64,000 nucleotides of DNA. Origin: Artocarpus heterophyllus (Eukaryota; Streptophyta; Magnoliopsida; Rosales; Moraceae). A program made the position numbers and the translations under genes. The notes beneath the pieces are model-generated. The model saw only the letters and a program-made list of their open reading frames with translations, was not told the origin of the DNA and did no database searches. The stretch covers positions 26,300,597-26,364,596 of the forward strand of contig CM046347.1 of assembly GCA_025403435.1 (NCBI GenBank), written 5' to 3'. The first letter of the stretch is position 1, and every line of letters starts with the position of its first letter. Shown here piece by piece: positions 1 to 12,248 of the stretch.

Positions 1-816
1 TAATTGGTAAAGCTGAAGTCAACAAGAGCAAGACCGTGAAATAATTAAGACATTGAGCTTGAGGATGAGGTTTTCCAATAAAAAGACCCACTTGTCATAT
101 AACTATTGTATTGAAAGATTTAGACGTAAAGAAAAAATAAATACTAGATTCATTTGAAGATAAATGGATTCGCCAAAAATAAGACTATATTATATTATCA
201 AATGGATTTCAAGATTTTGCCTTACACAAGAAATATGTCACTTGCACCCTCACAATCGAAAAACACAAAATCAAAGAACAATAAAAAAAAAAAAAAAAAA
301 AATTAACGTGGGTCGAATCTAGAACAATCCTACTTCCACGGACAGGAAAAAATAAAAAAATAAAAAAAATAAAAAAAAGAACTCCACTAGTCAGGAAACA
401 GTCTTATGTACAAAGTTTCTCCAATTTCCTCCAAGCCTTGAAATCGGAACTTTTCTCTTGTTTTCCTAGCAACTCTCTCTCTGTAAGGCACCCACCAAAA
501 ACTTTCACAAGTGCTCTCTCAGAGAATTCAGGAAAATGAAAAGGGAATAGAATAGAATACTCTCAGGTCCATTTTCCCTATTTACATAGGCTTATAAACA
601 ACCTTTACAAATATTCCCAAACTATTAAAAGTAACACCAACTTCCAGTCGTCCACGTGTCCTAAGATGAGTGGTTACTGCTTCAACTGGCCAATTGACAG
701 AGTTAAATACCTTAACAACAAAGTTTATTTTCAAATTATTAGTTCAGACCGACTTATCAAATGTTTTTTAAGTTTATTGGAGAAAAACTTTCATCAAGGT
801 GTAATTTTCTAACCAT
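1..816. other. AT-rich intergenic flank, no gene seen
   Basis: No coding region, RNA gene or element boundary is recognisable. It holds poly(A) runs near 280-300 and 345-380. The last five bases before the next feature (ATATA, 817-821) are the left target-site duplication of the copia element. Confidence 0.6.
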
Positions 817-2251
817 ATATATGTTAGACATGTATGCTCTAAAGAGTAAAAATGTAATACGTTTTTGGAGACATTTTTATCAATAAAGAATTTATTCATT
901 TATATATACCAAATATTGTCCTCTTTACGTTCATATTTGTTAAATGTATGATAAGCAAACAGTAGTCTGAGACTGTCAGTCTAAACCTTAAGAGTTGGGC
1001 ATATGATGGGATGATTATGCGGTAGACACGACTCTTAAGGTGATGGTCTAAAATATATGATCCGCAATCGAGGGAATAAAGTTGGGCGCTTTATTCATGT
1101 AAAGATTGTTATGTTGTCTATATCCCTTTTGGGAGATGGTTTGTCTTGGCCATCGGAGTTGGACTCCGTGAATAGAAACATTGGCGCGTTGTCATAGGTG
1201 ACGATGTGTTGGATCGGGACATAAAGTGAATTGATTTGGATTAATAATTCTGTCTTGGCAAATCGATTCACTTTAGACAATCATTTGTATTGTATCTTAA
1301 TCCTAAGATGAATAATGGGCCCGTTGTCTCGACTTGTGTCTTTTGATGTACCAATGGGTGACTCCCACATCTCTATAGTGGCATGCATGCCGGTACGTTG
1401 GAGGCATGACTCTTGGTAGCGTAGACTTGTTATTCATAGATATGGAATCCATAGCTCCTCTTTAGGAGTAATGATATCCTCTTATATGCGTTGTCTTGTA
1501 ATTGGAAAACTGGAGCGCTCAACCATTTGGATACATAGGTGTAACCGAATGGTATACTATCTTTGTATGGTAAGTTTTCTAATGGTGAGACAATGGAACG
1601 TAAGATAAAAATAATCGGGAAGGTAAGACAAAACTTGTCCTTAAGCCGGTTATGGATGATCATATGGGGATGCGATACACTATGATATGTCATGGAGACT
1701 TAGCTACACGAGCTTCGTAATTCTATAAAGTTCGAGAGTACAGCTCCAAGCTTTTAGTGGAGTAGCGTTGGAGTTGATAATTGTGAAATGTATATCTGGG
1801 ATATTGGGTTTCATAATTATCATGAGCTTGAACTTTATAGGTCCATTTTGGTCCCCTTTGCTAGCTCACAAAATCCTGTAACGACACGGCGTGCTTTTCC
1901 AATAATTGGTGACTTATGTCGGATTTATCAGATTGGTTTAAAATTTATAAGAATCAAATAATTCATGTCTGTTTATCGGTTGAATTAATTATGTAAGAAA
2001 TTAGTTCAAGATGAACTTGTTGAATTATGGCGTTCGGATAATTCTTGTCTGTTTATCGGTTGTTTTAATTTTGGACAATTAGAACAAGATAAACTTGTAG
2101 AATTATTGTGAATTGATTTATTTTCTTAGAGATTATCTTGATAAAGTTTGTTTTGATCATATATCTTTTCTATTGGGCTATTTGAATCAAAACTGAGACT
2201 TTATCCTTTAGAATCTCGGGTGGAAAATAAAAGATTCGCGGAGATTTTTTC

Positions 2252-2338
2252 TCGGCAGTTCGGCCTGCCTATCAGAAAGTTCGGCCTGCCGAACTGGCCA
2301 GTTCGGCCTGCCTATCACACAATTCGGCATGCCGACCG
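2252..2338. repeat. Cluster of GC-rich TCGGC(C/A)TGCC(GA) palindromes in the LTR
   Basis: Four units of the type TTCGGCCTGCC or its palindromic form TTCGGCCTGCCGAA lie within about 85 bp of otherwise AT-rich DNA. The same cluster occurs in the right LTR (about 9925-10012) and in the solo LTR (about 25205-25290, opposite strand). Related units recur in the internal leader (3361-3556). The function is unknown; a structured RNA or protein-binding array is possible. Confidence 0.8.
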
Positions 2339-2454
2339 CGACAGTTAAGATTACGCGTTTTTCACGCGTATCTTATCAGATATTGATCCGAACTTGATTC
2401 TGTTTCGATTTTTGAGACCTAATCTGATATGGACTGACCCCAAGGACCAATAGG

Positions 2455-2464
2455 TATAAAAAGG
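2455..2464 (+). promoter_or_regulatory. TATA box of copia 5' LTR
   Basis: TATAAAAAGG lies about 1.63 kb into the LTR, and the copy in the right LTR is at about 10127-10136. A TATA box here makes a U3 of about 1.66 kb and places the start of R near 2485. The initiation site is inferred, not seen. Confidence 0.65.
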
Positions 2465-2856
2465 GAGTGAGTCTAATGATTTACTCAGATCGATTTGAGA
2501 GATTAAGAGTGATACTCTTCTAGTGAGCATCTGAAAACTCCCTGAGAGCTTTTGTTCACAAATCACGAACACTAGCTTTGGGTTCTCTCTATTGGTTGGA
2601 AGGAGAGTCACCGGTGGAAGAGCTGTACGTGTGAGCCCACACTCACTCCGGTTGTGGATAGAGAATAGCAAAGAAGACCAGTTGGTTGAGGCTCTTCTGG
2701 AACGTTACTTCTCTACACAGGTCGCGGAGGTTCTTCGGCACACTGAGGTTAGTAAGATCTGTTTAATTTATACATATAACATGTCAAACTTGTGTTTTGA
2801 AAAATACTCTGATGAAAAAATTTTAAAATTCCGCTGCGCACTTTGTTTCCAACAAT

Positions 2857-2868
2857 TGGTATCAGAGC
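2857..2868 (+). other. tRNA-iMet primer binding site
   Basis: TGGTATCAGAGC starts two bases after the 5' LTR end. This is the usual 12-nt complement of plant initiator tRNA-Met 3' end used by copia and many Gypsy elements to prime minus-strand synthesis. Confidence 0.92.
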
Positions 2869-3360
2869 CCGAGGTTTTTACATAAATTTGCAAGTTTGTG
2901 ATCATGTTATATGCATAAATTTTGTGATCTTAATCTCTCCAATGCTTGAATTAAAATTTTATAGAGAGATGGCACTCTAGGTTTCTATATAATATATATG
3001 TTGTCATGGATTATATGGTGAATGTTTATTAATTAATTATGGTTGATTAAATTGTTGTTTAATTATTTATTAATTAATTAATACCGGTTATGGTTCCTTA
3101 GAGGTTAGAATGTGTATCTAGGTTTTTCATGTAATTAGATGGCGGACTATCATCTCCGTCTAGGAATTATTATTTAATTTTTAATTTGTAAGAATTTTGT
3201 AATTAAATAATTATTCGGAGAAGACGGAACGAAAAGTCGAAACTTAAAGATTGATGATGGCGCCTCCAGGTATTTCCTGAGTCTCTAATTTTATGTTTTT
3301 GAATTGTTGAAAATAAAATTGATGAATTGCATTAAAATTGTATTTTCTGGATTGAGGGTT

Positions 3361-3556
3361 TTCTGCTCGGTCGGCATGCCGGACCTCACAGTTCGGCAGG
3401 CCGAAGGTCACAGATCGACAGGCCGGACGTACGGTCCGGCAGGCCGACAGTGGGGCAGAAATTTTGGTGCTCTGCCGGCAGGCCGAACCTTCATGTTCGG
3501 CAGGCCGAACCACCATGATCGGTCGGCCTATCATCCAGATCGGCCTGCCGACCGAG
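3361..3556. repeat. Internal array of TCGGCAGGCCGA-type palindromes
   Basis: The 5' leader of the copia element contains about eight units related to TTCGGCAGGCCGAA or TCGGCATGCCGG within 200 bp, very unlike the AT-rich sequence around it. They match the units in the LTR U3 region. ORFs crossing this stretch on both strands are by-products of the repeats. Confidence 0.75.
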
Positions 3557-4046
3557 AGCAGCCAGGTGTCCAGAAAAGGTGCAATTTTTTGGTGCAGTTT
3601 TAATTTTATTTTTGGGACGATTCTGAGAAACATTAAATTTGGATATGACCGGAAATATGAAGTGTTCGATTCATACGGGATTGAGGACTTGAAGATGGAT
3701 ATTACATGAAGAAGGATACAGATTGAGGATTCAAGGATGAAGAATCGATAAATGTCTCGATTATTCTCTTGTAATCTTAGTTTTTCTATTCTCTAGGGTG
3801 GAACCATAATATTACGGTTATTATTATTATTATTATGCTTGTAGCTTTGCTTGATTGCTTTGCTTGTCTGCATTATAATATGATTTACCATGTATATTGA
3901 TAACATGTCATATAGAATAGGGAGTGCCGCTCATATTAAATTTGTTCATGCATAATTTCAAAATAAAACCTTGACTTCAAAAGATTGAGTGGGAGAAGGT
4001 TTTCGAAGAGAGAACCTAAGGCCTCCATCGTTGGTCCATAGGAAGA

Positions 4047-4360
4047 ACATGATGGTCCCAACCCCTAGGAAGGGATTTCTATCATGTACCAGATTGGATC
4101 TCTGAAAGGATAAGGTATTTTAGTATGATTTATGGTTGCACACCCCTAGGTGGTGATTATAAATCATAGATAAAATATTAAAACGGTGGTTATACACTCA
4201 CGTTAATTTTATTATTAACCTCCCCTAGGAGCTCTGTTAATAAAATTAATGGCCAAAGAAACGATTATTAGTATATGCTGGATCATACGGGTCCTGGATG
4301 GCATATATTAATCAGGAGGGGATCCGTGTTCCTGATTGAATTTGGCATGACTCCCCTAGC
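4047..4360 (+). other. Chain of stem-loops with CCCCTAGG loops in the copia leader
   Basis: Successive inverted repeats flank a shared loop motif. Stem 4047-4053/4081-4087 encloses CCCCTAGG at 4062. Stem 4124-4133/4159-4168 (TATGATTTAT and its perfect complement) encloses CCCCTAGG at 4143. Stem about 4202-4219/4236-4250 encloses CCCCTAGG at 4222. Two further stems follow (4267-4278/4301-4312 and 4311-4317/4330-4336), then CCCCTAGC at 4353 within a short GAATT/AATTC stem. CCTAGG is self-complementary. The array lies just upstream of gag, where retroelement RNAs carry packaging, dimerisation or translation signals; that role is inference. Confidence 0.75.
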
Positions 4361-4525
4361 AGCTTGTTGAATTCTGAGTTGGGAATTATCGTTGTAAGGT
4401 TGTGATATTTTCAAGGTTTTGACACATAAACACATTTGTATGATTTTACATGATTGTGTTATCTTACTAAATTATTATATATGTTTGCTTATGTTTGGTA
4501 TATGATTCTTTATTGTAGATTGAAA

Positions 4526-7500
4526 ATGTCTAAAAATGTTTTATCATCGATACTTGACAAAAACCAATTAACCAGTGAGAACTATAATGATTGGAAACGG
4601 AACCTGGACATCGTCATTTCCTTTGAGAAATTGAAATATGTTCTGACAACTCCTTGTCCTCCCGAGCCTACGGGAGACTCAAGTAATGAGCAATTTCAAG
4701 CGTACGACCACTGGAAAGATGCTAATGATCAGGCCCGCTGCTATGTTATGGCTAGCATGAATAACGTGCTGCAGGCTCAACATCAGGATTATGAGACTGC
4801 GAAGCAGATCTTGGATAATCTTGAGGATATGTTTGGAGGCCAGGCCATAACAAAGCGGCAAGGGGCGCTTCGGAAACTCTTAAACTGTAGACAGAGACCG
4901 GGGACATCTGTAAAGGAGCACATGATGTTGGTCATGGGTTACCTCGCTGAGGCTCAAACCAATGGAGCCGACATCGATGCTGAAACTCAGATGACTATGG
5001 TCTTTGAGACTCTGTCTAAGGAATTTATTCCGTTTAGAGCTACTTTTAATCTAAGCAATAGACGGGATATGACCTTGACAGAACTGATGAAACAGTTACA
5101 AGAGTTTGAACTGCTGATCAAGGAGTCTCCTGCTGGTGGAGAGGCCAATATGGTAGCTGCTTCTGGTTCCAATCCTAACTCTGGGAATGGAAAGAAGCAA
5201 CGGGCCAAAAGTGGGAAGTCTTCTATTCCTATTGCTACCAAGAGCAAGAAGAAGAAGAAGAAGAACCCAAAGAAGCTTAAGTGCTTCTTTTGTGGTAAGG
5301 TCGGGCATATAAAGAAGCATTGCAAGGACTTCCTTTCCAAGGGAGGTAGGTGTGATCTTCTATATTTAGAAACTTGTTTGGTTGAGGAATCCAGTGACAT
5401 TTGGGTCATAGATTCCGGTGCAACTAATCATGTTTGTGTTTCTCTGCAGGGATTCAAAGAAACGAGAAGTCTACTTCGTGAAGACTTAACGCTTCGGATG
5501 GGCGATGGATCCTTGGTCTCAGCGGAAGCAGTGGGAGATGTCCATCTTTATTTTGATAATTATAGGAGTTTAATTTTGCGAGATTGTTTTTATGTTCCTA
5601 AATTTAAAAGGAATTTAATTTCTGTATCTTCTTTATTTAAAGACTCCTACGTGGTATCTTTTAATGAAAAAGTGGTGATTCGTAAAAATAAATCTTTTAT
5701 CTGTTCTGGATGGATGCAAAATAATCTACATTTTATCAAACCTAAGATGGACCTATTGCTTAATGCTGAGATAAATGATAATGACTCAAAAAGACTTAAA
5801 ACTTCTCACTCTAATAAGACTTATCTTTGGCATTTGCGCCTTGGCCATATTAACCTAAATAGGATTCAAAGGTTGGTAAGGGATGGACCTTTAAGTCACT
5901 TAAAGGTGGAATCTATACCTCAATGTAAGTCTTGTTTGGAGGGTAAAATGACCAAAAGACCATACGGGTCTAAGGGCAATAGGGCCGAAGGGGTTCTAGA
6001 ACTTGTGCATAGTGATGTTTGCGGACCGATGAACATCCGGGCACGAGGAGGGTATGAGTACTTCGTTACTTTTATTGACGATTACTCAAGATATGGGTAT
6101 GTGTACCTAATGCACCACAAAAGCGAAACTTATGATAAGTTCAGGGAGTTTCGGGCTAAAGTGGAAAAGCAATTGGGTAGACCCATAAAGGCACTTCGAT
6201 CTGATCGAGGTGGGGAATACCTTTCTGATGAGTTCTTGGGACACTTGTTAGAGAATGGGATTTTATCCCATTTGAATGCGCCGGGCACTCCGCAGCAAAA
6301 TGGCGTAGCAGAGAGAAGGAATAGGACTTTGTTGGACATGATTCGGTCCATGATGAGTTATTCATCATTGCCTTTATCCTTTTGGGGATATACACTACAA
6401 ACCGCATGTTATCTTTTGAACAATGTGCCTTCAAAATCGGTCCCTAAAACTCCTCACGAGTTGTGGACAAGACGGAAGACATCCTTAAACCATATTCGCA
6501 TATGGGGATGTCCAGCTCATGTCCTGTTTAAGGATCCGAATAAGTTGGAAGCACGTTCAGAAGTTTGCGTGTTTGTAGGATATCCAAAAGGGACTAAAGG
6601 GGGTTATTTTTATAACCCAAAGGAAAATAAAGTCGTGGTTTCAACTAATGCAACTTTCCTTGAGGAGAGTTACATGAACGACTTTAAACCTCAAAGCAAA
6701 GTGGTGCTTGAGGAGTTGAGGGGTAATCCGTTTACTCCGGAGGTTCCGAACGAAACCATTCCGATCGGTGTAGAAAAACCAAACAAACCTGAACAACAAC
6801 CTCAGGGGCTACGACGTAGTGGGAGGATCGGGCGTCAACCTGAGAGGTATATGTTCAATGGGGAGGTCTTTTTGGCTGAACCGGATGAACATGACAGGGA
6901 TCCTTATACTTACGCAGAAGCTATGGAGGATGTTGATTCAAGACTCTGGACAGAGGCCATGAACATTGAGATGAAGTCTATGGAGACTAATCGGGTCTGG
7001 GAGCTTGTGGATCTTCCCGAAGGGGTAAAACCCATAGGGAGTAAGTGGATCTACAAGAGGAAAAGAGGAGTGGATGGAAAGGTCGAAACCTTTAAGGCTA
7101 GACTGGTAGCTAAGGGTTATACGCAAAAGGAAGGAATCGATTATGAGGAAACCTTTTCTTCTGTAGCCATGCTTAAGTCCATCCGGATTCTCTTGTCCAT
7201 AGCTGCCGCTCTCGACTACGAGATTTGGCAGATGGATGTCAAGACTGCTTTTCTGAATGGCTATCTTGATGAGTCCATTTATATGGAACAACCAGACGGG
7301 TTCAAGGTCACGGGTCAAGAGGGTAAGGTTTGTAAGTTGCTAAAGTCTATTTATGGACTTAAGCAGGCTTCTCGTTCTTGGAACATAAGATTTGATCATG
7401 TGATCAAGACTTATGGGTTCTCACAAAATGTGGATGAGCCATGTGTTTACAAACACATTAAGAATGGGAAGGTGGTTTTTCTACTACTCTATGTAGATGA

Positions 7501-8479
7501 CATTCTGCTAATTGGCAATGACGTTGGGGCATTGTCATCGGTCAAATTATGGTTGACTAAGCAGTTTGACATGAAGGACTTAGGTGAGGCTAATTTTGTT
7601 CTCGGTATCAAGATCTTTCGGGATAGGAAGAACAAAATGATAGCTTTGTCACAGGCCGGCTACATAGATAAAATTCTTAGGAGGTTTGCAATGCAGGATT
7701 CCAAGAAAGGTGGGCAACCATCTAGGTCTGGAATTACTCTTTCTAAGAAAGACTCTCCAAAGTCTTATGAAGAAAGAGAATACATGAAGAAGGTACCTTA
7801 TGCTTCGGCAGTGGGTAGTCTCATGTATGCCATGCTTTGCACTCGACCGGATATTAGCTATGCGGTCGGGATTGTGAGTCGATTTCAGGCGGATCCAGGA
7901 CCGAACTATTGGGTTGCGGTAAAGCATATTTTCAAGTACCTAAGAAGGACTCGAGGGTATATGCTTGTGTATTCGGGTGAGGATTTAACTCCTCTAGGAT
8001 ACACTGATTCGGATTTTCAATCCTGCCTGGATTCTAGGAAATCGACATCGGGGTTTGTGTTTACTCTGGGTGGCGGTGCCATCAGTTGGAGAAGTGCGAA
8101 GCAAGATTGCACTTCAGATTCAACGATGGAGGCCGAGTATGTGGCGGCTAGTGATGCTTCGAAAGAAGCAGTGTGGCTCCGCAAGTTCCTTGGGGATCTT
8201 GAGGTAGTTCCTGGTATGGATAAAGCGGTATCACTGTACTATGATAACAGTGCGGCGGTAGCTAATGCTAAGGAACCAAGATTTCACAAGAAGAGTAAGC
8301 ATCTTGATCGGAAGTATCATGTGATAAAGGACTTCGTTGAGAGCAGGCATGTCACGGTATGCAAGATTGCGTCAGAGGACAATTTAGCTGATCCATTCAC
8401 GAAGACACTTACTGGGAGAGTCTTCGAGAGGCATATGGAAGCTATGGGGATGCGAAATTTGCAGTATTTACTCACTTAG
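4526..8479 (+). CDS. Copia gag-pol polyprotein (intact)
   Basis: An uninterrupted 1317-aa ORF from the ATG at 4526. The frame is open upstream to 4454 but without a convincing start, and gag homology begins at MSKNVLSS. Visible domains: UBN2-type gag (about 1-240); CCHC zinc knuckle with first Cys at residue 253; aspartic protease DSGA at 296; integrase HHCC zinc region (about 437-475); D497, D560 and E596 of the DD35E catalytic triad; reverse transcriptase with YVDD (D991, D992); and RNase H starting near TDSD (D1161). No frameshift or internal stop was seen, so the protein could be functional. It acts in cytoplasmic virus-like particles to copy element RNA and integrate the cDNA. A polypyrimidine tract with TTGTAG just before the ATG could be a splice acceptor for a spliced leader, which is unproven. 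Confidence 0.96.
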   Translation: MSKNVLSSILDKNQLTSENYNDWKRNLDIVISFEKLKYVLTTPCPPEPTGDSSNEQFQAYDHWKDANDQARCYVMASMNNVLQAQHQDYETAKQILDNLEDMFGGQAITKRQGALRKLLNCRQRPGTSVKEHMMLVMGYLAEAQTNGADIDAETQMTMVFETLSKEFIPFRATFNLSNRRDMTLTELMKQLQEFELLIKESPAGGEANMVAASGSNPNSGNGKKQRAKSGKSSIPIATKSKKKKKKNPKKLKCFFCGKVGHIKKHCKDFLSKGGRCDLLYLETCLVEESSDIWVIDSGATNHVCVSLQGFKETRSLLREDLTLRMGDGSLVSAEAVGDVHLYFDNYRSLILRDCFYVPKFKRNLISVSSLFKDSYVVSFNEKVVIRKNKSFICSGWMQNNLHFIKPKMDLLLNAEINDNDSKRLKTSHSNKTYLWHLRLGHINLNRIQRLVRDGPLSHLKVESIPQCKSCLEGKMTKRPYGSKGNRAEGVLELVHSDVCGPMNIRARGGYEYFVTFIDDYSRYGYVYLMHHKSETYDKFREFRAKVEKQLGRPIKALRSDRGGEYLSDEFLGHLLENGILSHLNAPGTPQQNGVAERRNRTLLDMIRSMMSYSSLPLSFWGYTLQTACYLLNNVPSKSVPKTPHELWTRRKTSLNHIRIWGCPAHVLFKDPNKLEARSEVCVFVGYPKGTKGGYFYNPKENKVVVSTNATFLEESYMNDFKPQSKVVLEELRGNPFTPEVPNETIPIGVEKPNKPEQQPQGLRRSGRIGRQPERYMFNGEVFLAEPDEHDRDPYTYAEAMEDVDSRLWTEAMNIEMKSMETNRVWELVDLPEGVKPIGSKWIYKRKRGVDGKVETFKARLVAKGYTQKEGIDYEETFSSVAMLKSIRILLSIAAALDYEIWQMDVKTAFLNGYLDESIYMEQPDGFKVTGQEGKVCKLLKSIYGLKQASRSWNIRFDHVIKTYGFSQNVDEPCVYKHIKNGKVVFLLLYVDDILLIGNDVGALSSVKLWLTKQFDMKDLGEANFVLGIKIFRDRKNKMIALSQAGYIDKILRRFAMQDSKKGGQPSRSGITLSKKDSPKSYEEREYMKKVPYASAVGSLMYAMLCTRPDISYAVGIVSRFQADPGPNYWVAVKHIFKYLRRTRGYMLVYSGEDLTPLGYTDSDFQSCLDSRKSTSGFVFTLGGGAISWRSAKQDCTSDSTMEAEYVAASDASKEAVWLRKFLGDLEVVPGMDKAVSLYYDNSAAVANAKEPRFHKKSKHLDRKYHVIKDFVESRHVTVCKIASEDNLADPFTKTLTGRVFERHMEAMGMRNLQYLLT

Positions 8480-8482
8480 TGC

Positions 8483-8493
8483 AAGTGGGAGAT
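8483..8493 (+). other. Polypurine tract of copia element
   Basis: AAGTGGGAGAT directly abuts the right LTR, four bases after the polyprotein stop codon. This is the standard position of the plus-strand primer. Confidence 0.85.
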
Positions 8494-10526
8494 TGTTAGA
8501 CATGTATGCTCTAAGGAGTAAAAATGTAATACGTTTTTTGAGACATTTTTATCAATAAAGAATTTATTCATTTATATATACCAAATATTGTCCTCTTTAC
8601 GTTCATATTTGTTGAATGTATGATAAGCAAACAGTAGTCTGAGACTGTTAGTCTAAACCTTAAGAGTTGGGCATATGATGGGATGATTATGCGGTAGACA
8701 CGACTCTTAAGGTGATGGTCTAAAATATATGATCCGCAATCGAGGGAATAAAGTTGGGCGCTTTATTCATGTAAAGATTGTTATGTTGTCTATATCCCTT
8801 TTGGGAGATGGTTTGTCTTGGCCATCGGAGTTGGACTCTGTGAATAGAAACATTGGCGCGTTGTCATAGGTGACGATGTGTTGGATCGGGACATAAAGTG
8901 AATTGATTTGGATTAATAATTCTGTCTTGGCAAATCGATTCACTTTAGACAATCATTTGTATTGTATCTTAATCCTAAGATGAATAATGGACCCGTTGTC
9001 TCGACTTGTGTCTTTTGATGTACCAATGGGTGACTCCCACATCTCTATAGTGGCATGCATGCCGGTACGTTGGAGGCATGACTCTTGGTAGCGTAGACTT
9101 GTTATTCATAGATATGGAATCCATAGCTCCTCTTTAGGAGTAATGATATCCTCTTATATGCGTTGTCTTGTAATTGGAAAACTGGAGCGCTCAACCATTT
9201 GGATACATAGGTGTAACCGAATGGTATACTATCTTTGGATGGTAAGTTTTCTAATGGTGAGACAATGGAACGTAAGATAAAAATAATCGGGAAGGTAAGA
9301 CAAAACTTGTCCTTAAGCCGGTTATGGATGATCATATGGGGATGCGATACACTATGATATGTCATGGAGACTTAGCTACACGAGCTTCGTAATTCTATAA
9401 AGTTCGAGAGTGCAGCTCCAAGCTTTTAGTGGAGTAGCGTTGGAGTTGATAATTGTGAAATGTATATCTGGGATATTGGGTTTCATAATTATCATGAGCT
9501 TGAACTTTATAGGTCCATTTTGGTCCCCTTTGCTAGCTCACAAAATCCTGTAACGACACGGCGTGCTTTTTCAATAATTGGTGACTTATGTTGGATTTAT
9601 CAGATTGGTTTAAAATTTATAAGAATCAAATAATTCATGTCTGTTTATCGGTTGAATTAATTATGTAAGAAATTAGTTCAAGATGAACTTGTTGAATTAT
9701 GGCGTTCGGATAATTCTTGTCTGTTTATCGGTTGTTTTAATTTTGGACAATTAGAACAAGATAAACTTGTAGAATTATTGTGAATTGATTTATTTTCTTA
9801 GAGATTATCTTGATAAAGTTTGTTTTGATCATATATCTTTTCTATTGGGCTATTTGAATCAAAACTGAGACTTTATCCTTTAGAATCTCGGGTGGAAAAT
9901 AAAAGATTCGCGGAGATTTTTTCTCGGCAGTTCGGCCTGCCTATCAGAAAGTTCGGCCTGCCGAACTGGCCAGTTCGGCCTGCCTATCACACAGTTCGGC
10001 ATGCCGACCGCGACAGTTAAGATTACGCGTTTTTCACGCGTATCTTATCAGATATTGATCCGAACTTGATTCTGTTTCGATTTTTGAGACCTAATCTGAT
10101 ATGGACTGACCCCAAGGACCAATAGGTATAAAAAGGGAGTGAGTCTAATGATTTACTCAGATCTATTTGAGAGATTAAGAGTGATACTCTTCTAGTGAGC
10201 ATCTGAAAACTTCTTGAGAGCTTTTGTTCACAAATCACGAACACTAGCTTTGGGTTCTCTCTATTGGTTGGAAGGAGAGTCACCGGTGGAAGAGCTGTAC
10301 GTGTGAGCCCACACTCACTCCGGTTGTGGATAGAGAATAGCAAAGAAGACCAGTTGGTTGAGGCTCTTCTGAAACGTTACTTCTCTACACAGGTCGCGGA
10401 GATTCTTCGGCACACTGAGGTTAGTAAGATCTGTTTAATTTATACATATAACATGTTAAACTTGTGTTTTGGAAAATACTCTGATGAAAAAATTTTAAAA
10501 TTCCGCTGCGCACTTTGTTTCCAACA
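8494..10526 (+). repeat. 3' LTR of copia element
   Basis: 2033 bp, same length and termini as the 5' LTR, with about 18 substitutions by eye. It is followed by the TSD copy ATATA at 10527-10531. Confidence 0.96.
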
Positions 10527-10702
10527 ATATATTGTTCACATGCTTTGATCCTTACTTCTGCTGTTTTTGTTTTAATGAAAACGAAATATGCATTTAAAAA
10601 AGCTTATTTCGAGCTTTGGTATTAATATAAATACCTATATTTGAGATTTGCCTTCAACACTGACAACAATTAGTCCTATGATACATCCAATTAATATTTA
10701 GG

Positions 10703-10808
10703 ATGTTTAAGAGAGTGGTTTGAGCTCTAAAATTTAAAATAGTATAAAGCTCTTGCATGCTACAACGTGTACTTTAAATTTTAAAGTTGGAATTCTTCTC
10801 CTAAACAT
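10703..10808. mobile_element. Small MITE-like inverted-repeat element
   Basis: ATGTTTAAGAGAG at the left pairs with the complement of TTCTCCTAAACAT at the right, and the interior has a second inverted pair (AAAATTTAAA/TTTAAATTTT). The target duplication is unclear. Confidence 0.4.
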
Positions 10809-11107
10809 TATGATTGTTTGCAATTTTTGTTCATGGTTTTTTTAATGTATATTGAAATTGAATTTATACAAGTCTATTCAAAATGAATCTCATTAACAAT
10901 ATGAAACATTATAAAGGTTCAATAATTAATGCACTTGTCTTTTAAGGCGTCTAAATACCTGTACTCCTAATATTTTTAATTGCACAATTAAATCTTGTTT
11001 TTATTTTTAGGTGAATATTACTGCTACGTCCGATTAATGGTGCTTTTTTTCTTTTTCTTGGTATGAATTCTAGCTAGTTTCAAAAAACAGTTTCTCTACT
11101 GTGTGTG

Positions 11108-11109
<2 letters not shown>

Positions 11110-11165
<56 letters not shown>
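11110..11165. repeat. (TA)n microsatellite
   Basis: About 28 uninterrupted TA units, preceded by a short (GT)n run. Confidence 0.95.
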
Positions 11166-11167
<2 letters not shown>

Positions 11168-12248
11168 CACCTAAAAAAAATGCTTGTATTACCTGCCTTA
11201 TCTTCACGTGAAAGCTAAAAAGCAAATGTTTACTTTTCTCTGTCTTTTCCCTCATTTTAAACTATTTGTTTGAACCATGCATATTTAATAAGATAGCTGA
11301 CTTTCAAGTTTCAACATATATCTCCACCATCGAGAATAACTTGAACCAAACAAGGCATCCTAGCAAAACATTATTCCTTGAAGATTGAAAATGGAAAAGA
11401 AAAAAAAATATATTTTTTCAAATTAGTAATGAACCTAAACCCTTTAGAAGTTATGATACATTGTAAAATCAATGTTCCAAAAGTTGATCCTAGCTACTTG
11501 TCCGCAGCCCCCCAAAATTCTTTATCATATATACATATATGATATATGCTGCTCACTGAGACGTTGATTCTATACTGCCCTTTTTGCAACATTTGATATT
11601 CCTTGGTATAAGCATAAAGTTCACTGAAGGAATAAATAAAGTTTATGTAAAGCATAGCTTGCTAAAGAATTAAAATACTATATATATATGTGTGTGTGTG
11701 TATATATATTGAACTTTAACTCGTTCTAGTCCAAACACGGTGTCTCTAGGCCAGCTATTGCTTGGAATTTGGCATAATTTTAAGAACATTAATATTCGGA
11801 AGTTTACTATTTTGGTGTCTAGTCCTAAATATAGTATTATTATTACTACGGCAATGAAGTCCTAATTCATAAGACAGAATAAATAAAAATCTCTGTTGGG
11901 AATAATAACGGTTATGTTCAGAGATAAAGTTGCCAACGAGGCATTTTCAGGCTAATATGGTATAGTATAGATGAATATATTATGGACGTAACGATTCACT
12001 AGTAGACCAAGATAAGAGTATATTATGGACGTAATGATTCCTATCTATATATTCCGCAGTATACTAAAATACTATTTTCTAGCTCTTTTTTTGGAATGTT
12101 TTTCTTCTTCAAAGCAATTCAAGTTGTTGCTTGATGTACATCTTATCTTATGATAAATCTTATTATGATATGCAACATAGTACTTATCTCCACACGTTTG
12201 TTGAGAGCTTTACTTGAAATTAATGTTTTATAAGCTCATATTGATGGG

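Larger units (their letters stand above)
822..2854 (+). repeat. 5' LTR of copia element
   Basis: It begins TGTTAG and ends CCAACA, 2033 bp, and is almost identical to 8494-10526. It contains a TATA box (2455-2464) and a GC-rich cluster of imperfect palindromes (2252-2338). Small ORFs inside it (for example 61, 87 and 106 aa on the opposite strand) recur in every LTR copy and match no protein I recognise. Confidence 0.96.
822..10526 (+). mobile_element. Full-length Ty1/copia LTR retrotransposon
   Basis: The element is 9705 bp and runs from TGTTAG at 822 to CCAACA at 10526. It is bounded by a perfect 5-bp target-site duplication ATATA (817-821 and 10527-10531). Both LTRs are 2033 bp and differ at about 18 positions by eye (about 99% identity), so the insertion is fairly recent. 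A tRNA-iMet primer binding site follows the left LTR and a purine-rich tract precedes the right LTR. The single ORF has the copia order gag, protease, integrase, reverse transcriptase, RNase H. The long LTRs and the gag style suggest the Tork/Angela lineage; this is inference. A second family copy is present as a solo LTR at 24689-26724. All visible parts needed for autonomy are present. Confidence 0.97.

Noticed and set aside
1095..2671. Minus-strand ORFs of 61, 87 and 106 aa repeated at 8767-10343 and 26266 region
   Set aside because: They occur only because the LTR is repeated; no domain, no codon-level conservation evidence, and they lie antisense in LTRs.
3244..3709. Three overlapping ORFs over the GC palindrome array
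   Set aside because: Created by the stop-poor palindromic repeat; both strands open equally.
4679..7927. Antisense ORFs inside the copia polyprotein
   Set aside because: Shadows of the conserved + strand coding sequence.
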